In this document: piece by piece, positions 61,462 through 64,000 of the stretch
How the letters are laid out: each line of letters begins with the position of its first letter
How positions within the stretch are numbered: the stretch's first letter is position 1
NCBI RefSeq assembly: GCF_001612885.1
Contig: NZ_BDBH01000004.1
Span: forward strand, 744,001-808,000
Length of the DNA: 64,000 nucleotides
Direction of reading: 5' to 3'
Origin: Nocardia harenae NBRC 108248
GTDB taxonomy: Bacteria > Actinomycetota > Actinomycetes > Mycobacteriales > Mycobacteriaceae
Notes under the pieces: model-generated
Database searches by the model: none
What the model saw: only the letters and a program-made list of their open reading frames with translations
Told to the model about the DNA's origin: nothing
Program-made: the position numbers and the translations under genes

Positions 61462-61989
61462 TCAGCTCCGCTTGCGCCCCGGCAGCGGGTGCGGCAGCAC
61501 GCCGTCGGCGAAGTAGAGCAGTGAGCCGCAGCTGTCGCAGCGGTAGGCGTGCTGCTTGTCGACCAGCTGCCCGAGCTCGCTCGGCGCCTCGGTCATGAAC
61601 CCGGTGTGGCCGGTGACGAAGCCGATCTGCCCGAGGTAGCGGCGCGGCTGCTCGCACCACGGGCAGTCCAGATCGATCCGCGCGGCCCTGCGCTCGAACT
61701 CGGCCGCGCGCTCGGCGATCCGCTGCTCGGCCTGGCGCACGTAGTACTGCCCCTCGGAGACGGTGATCCGGCTCGGCGCGCTCCACGGGCTCTCGTAGCC
61801 GCTCTCCAGCGCGGTACGCAGCTGCGCGAACTCGGCCCGTGACACCGGCACCACCCGGCTACCGCGCAGCCCGCCCGCCACCCGGAAGGTGACCTCGGCG
61901 CGCGAGATCCCCTCCGGCAGACCATCGTACAGCCGGACCCGCTGCGGGTCCGACCTGTCCGGGCTGTACTCGATCCCTTGCTTCGCCAC
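61462..61989 (-). CDS. zinc-ribbon protein of unknown function
   Basis: 175 residues. C-terminal half has 'DCPWCEQPRRYLGQIGFV' and 'YRCDSCGSLLYF', i.e. two CxxC pairs forming a probable zinc ribbon; the N-terminal half is a predicted alpha/beta region without known motif, and a helix ('VRQAEQRIAERAAEFERRAARIDL') links them. GTG 61989. It is upstream of the Y RNA/rsr pair on the same strand, separated by about 130 nt, so a functional link is possible but unproved. Confidence 0.7.
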   Translation of the reverse strand: MAKQGIEYSPDRSDPQRVRLYDGLPEGISRAEVTFRVAGGLRGSRVVPVSRAEFAQLRTALESGYESPWSAPSRITVSEGQYYVRQAEQRIAERAAEFERRAARIDLDCPWCEQPRRYLGQIGFVTGHTGFMTEAPSELGQLVDKQHAYRCDSCGSLLYFADGVLPHPLPGRKRS

Positions 61990-62095
61990 GCGGCCACGCT
62001 AGCGGTGCCGGGTTACCGGCCAGGCAACTCCGGGAACATTCAGTCCCCGTTGTTCTTGGATACTATGGCGGCACGGCTCGACGGAAGGACATCCG

Positions 62096-63031
62096 ATGCC
62101 AGCTCCACGCAGGGCGGCACTGCTTGTGCTCGCCGTATTACTCGGCGCCGCAATATTTCTCGTTCCCGCCGCGCCGGCGTCGGCGACCGGGATCGTGCGC
62201 TGGGAGAACCGGGTCAGCGACCGCATCCTGGACATCGGCATCTCCTCGCCGAACCTGGAGGGGCCGGACTGGTCGGTCAAGGTGGTGCGGCTGTTGCTCC
62301 CGCCCGGGTGGTCCAAGGACGCGAATCGCACCTGGCCGACGATCTGGGTGCTGCACGGGGGGTTCGACAACCACAGATCGTGGAGTGACAACGGGGATCT
62401 GGCGGCGCTGACCGCGGGGCGGGAGGCGATCTTCGTGCTGCCCGAGACCAGTTGGTGCAGTGCGTACACCGACTGGTACAACGGCGGCAACTGGGGGGCT
62501 CCGGCCTGGGAGAAGTATCTGCTCGAGGATGTGCGGACGACGCTGGAGTCCGGATACCGGGCCAATACGACGCGCGCCGTCGCGGGCAACTCCATGGGCG
62601 GGCTCGGCGCCATGAAGTTCGCGGCGAAGTACAGCGGGATGTTCCAGTCGGCGGCGTCGTTCAGCGGGAATGTCGATCCGCTGCACGAGTCCGGCGCGCC
62701 GGGCGGCCCGGACCGGCCGGGGCAGGGCTGCGGCGCGGACTGGCGGCGGGTGTGGGGCGACCTGCCCGCGCAGCGCGACATCTGGCGGGCGAACAATCCG
62801 TACAGCCAGGTGAACCGGCTCACCGGCATCCCGCTCTTCGTCTCCTACGGGCAGGCCGACGGGATCGAGGCGCAGTTCTACGAGCAGAACTACCGCTTCG
62901 TCGACGCGCTCCAGGGGGCGGGCGCCCAGGTCGACGAGCGCTACGTGCCCGACCAGGGCCACAACTGGGACGCCTGGAGGATCCAGATGGGCAATGCCCT
63001 GCCCATGCTGCTCTCCTCGGTCGGCGCGTAG
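62096..63031 (+). CDS. secreted esterase, antigen 85/mycolyltransferase-like fold
   Basis: 311 residues. Sec signal ending near 'APASAT'. Alpha/beta-hydrolase elements: 'PTIWVLHGGFDNHRSW', nucleophile elbow 'AVAGNSMGGLGAMKFAAKY', 'YGQADG' (Asp) and 'DQGHNWDAWR' (His). The layout is that of the esterase D/Ag85 family, whose mycolata members transfer mycolates to trehalose and arabinogalactan. It lacks a clear Ag85 fibronectin-binding stretch, so a mycolyltransferase-like or carboxylesterase role remains open. Confidence 0.85.
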   Translation: MPAPRRAALLVLAVLLGAAIFLVPAAPASATGIVRWENRVSDRILDIGISSPNLEGPDWSVKVVRLLLPPGWSKDANRTWPTIWVLHGGFDNHRSWSDNGDLAALTAGREAIFVLPETSWCSAYTDWYNGGNWGAPAWEKYLLEDVRTTLESGYRANTTRAVAGNSMGGLGAMKFAAKYSGMFQSAASFSGNVDPLHESGAPGGPDRPGQGCGADWRRVWGDLPAQRDIWRANNPYSQVNRLTGIPLFVSYGQADGIEAQFYEQNYRFVDALQGAGAQVDERYVPDQGHNWDAWRIQMGNALPMLLSSVGA

Positions 63032-63045
63032 CTCGTCCCGGCAAC

Positions 63046-63435
63046 CTAGGCCAGCACCTCGCGGACGACCGCGCCGATGGTCCGCGCCTGCACCGCGTCG
63101 GCGGCGATCAGGGGCGGGCGAACCGCGGCCGGAAAGCCCGGGAGACGTTCCGCGAGAGCGGCTTTGGCGGCGGAGATGTCGACGAGCGGCAGCGCGCGGC
63201 GGCAGGTGCCGTAGCGGTCGAACAGCTCTTGCACCCGGGCCGCCTCGAGCACGGCGCGGCGCTCGGCGTCGGTGCAGGCGGCGAACTCGCCGGTCGTCCC
63301 GTTCACCAGCAGTGCGCGCACCCTGGCCGCGCCGAGCAGGTGCAGCTGGTCGCGCACCGCCGCCGGGTCGACCGCGCCCGAGCGCTGGAACGGGGTCAGG
63401 GCGGCGGCGACCGGGGAGAGGGCGCGGGCGGACAT
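63046..63435 (-). pseudogene. DapA-family (DHDPS/NAL) gene with central in-frame deletion
   Basis: 129 codons. Residues 1-about 68 match the start of the dihydrodipicolinate synthase/N-acetylneuraminate lyase TIM barrel, including the pyruvate-binding 'NGTTGEF'. The next residues ('QELFDRYGTCRRALPLVDISAAKAALAERLPG', in parts) match the last helices of the same family. The central ~160-170 residues with the catalytic Tyr and Schiff-base Lys are missing, yet the frame is kept. ATG 63435. Almost certainly non-functional as an aldolase. Confidence 0.72.
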
Positions 63436-63481
63436 CTGTCCGGGACTAGGTAATGTCGATCTTCGCGGCACAGGAGGTTCG

Positions 63482-64000
63482 ATGGTCAGCTTTTTCACAC
63501 CGGACGGCGATGCGATGATCCCGGAGCCGATCGCGCGCAGCAGCTGGGGCGGCGGGCACCTCGGCGGCCCCGCCGTATGCGGGCTCATGGCGCGCGAGGT
63601 CGAGCGGTACTGCCCGGAGGGGTTCGTGCCCGCCCGGATGACCGCCGACCTCTTCCGCCCGGTGCGGGACCTGCCGATCACCGTGCAGAGCGAGGTGGTG
63701 CGCACCGGAAGGCGGATCACCGTCGCGGACGCCAGGATCGTGCAGGACGGCGCGGTGCGCGCCCGCTCGACCGTGGTCTTCCTGAGCACCGGCGCTCCGC
63801 CGCCGGGGCAGCTCTGGCGCCCGGAGCGCGAGCTGCCGGTGCCGCCGGTCGGCATCGTGCCGCCGGAGGGCGGGCCCCCGCTCTTCCGCAGCGGCGCGTC
63901 GGAGTGGTCGGGCGAGTACGCCGACCACCAGAACGCCGAGCGCAAGATCTCCTGGCACGCCATTCCCGCGCTGGTCGCCGGGGAGAAGCTGACCCCGTTC
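63482..64000 (+). CDS. acyl-CoA thioesterase-like hotdog protein, 5' part
   Basis: 173 codons visible, open to the window edge. 'IPEPIARSSWGGGHLGGPAVCGLMAREVE', split over the first hotdog helix, and 'ARMTADLFRPVRDLPITVQSEVVRTGRRITVADARI' are typical of TesB-like thioesterase-family proteins of actinobacteria. ATG 63482 with AGGAGG 5 nt upstream. Divergent from the DapA remnant, 46 nt away. Confidence 0.8.
   Translation, partial: MVSFFTPDGDAMIPEPIARSSWGGGHLGGPAVCGLMAREVERYCPEGFVPARMTADLFRPVRDLPITVQSEVVRTGRRITVADARIVQDGAVRARSTVVFLSTGAPPPGQLWRPERELPVPPVGIVPPEGGPPLFRSGASEWSGEYADHQNAERKISWHAIPALVAGEKLTPF

Overview
This is a 64 kb window of chromosome from a high-GC actinomycete. Codon use is strongly GC3-biased and GTG starts and 4-nt ATGA/GTGA overlaps are common. 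Fused HadA/HadB dehydratase, an LppX/LprG-type lipoprotein, an Ag85-like esterase, DUF3556 and PapA-like acyltransferases point to a mycolic-acid bacterium (Mycobacteriales); Nocardia or a close relative is my best guess. There is no rRNA, canonical tRNA, CRISPR array, phage or IS element. The gene content looks like accessory lipid and secondary metabolism mixed with housekeeping genes and many TetR/MarR/AraC/MerR regulators.

Layout. 1-4.9 kb: the end of a DUF4097 gene, then a leftward operon of cytochrome b5-type desaturase, type III polyketide synthase and cyclic-peptide-type ABC exporter. 5.3-10.3 kb: LppX/LprG lipoprotein, TetR with Old Yellow Enzyme, SRPBCC, MBL-fold hydrolase, membrane protein. 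10.4-11.1 kb: fused remnants of a divergent TetR/AraC pair. 11.1-16.6 kb: a TetR gene divergent from a tight operon of DUF4242 protein, acyl-CoA-dehydrogenase-like flavoprotein and an SsuABC/CmpABC-type importer, then another TetR. 16.8-25.1 kb: pentapeptide protein, MarR plus DHA2 exporter, SGNH lipase, HAD phosphatase, gnd, FMN reductase with a hairpin around its start codon, and an MFS gene broken by an internal deletion. 25.3-30.6 kb: fused hadAB, then HSL-type esterase, diiron ferritin-like protein, Baeyer-Villiger-type monooxygenase and a MerR regulator. 30.7-34.9 kb: CrtI/RetSat-like FAD enzyme and DHA2 exporter, divergent from an LmrA-type TetR with two operators.

35-47.8 kb is a probable glycolipid locus: three PapA-like condensation-fold acyltransferases, a DrrAB-type exporter, a GT1-GT2 glycosyltransferase fusion, a second GT1 and two more HxxxDG acyltransferases. 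47.8-54.8 kb: AraC regulators (one with an apparent frameshift, one a remnant), an acetaldehyde-dehydrogenase paralogue lacking its catalytic cysteine, DUF3556, an alpha/beta hydrolase and an exported protein. 55-59.5 kb: small housekeeping genes, a stand-alone LigD-type primase-polymerase and uppP. 59.5-61.5 kb: a TROVE/Ro60 protein (rsr) preceded by an RNA I can fold as a Y RNA with a circularly permuted tRNA-like domain. 61.5-64 kb: zinc-ribbon protein, Ag85-like esterase, gutted DapA-family remnant and a partial thioesterase.

The most notable items are the Y RNA/rsr pair, the glycolipid locus, the hairpin that presents the start codon of the FMN reductase, and the cysteine-less aldehyde dehydrogenase. 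All functional statements are inferences from sequence; no database search was run.
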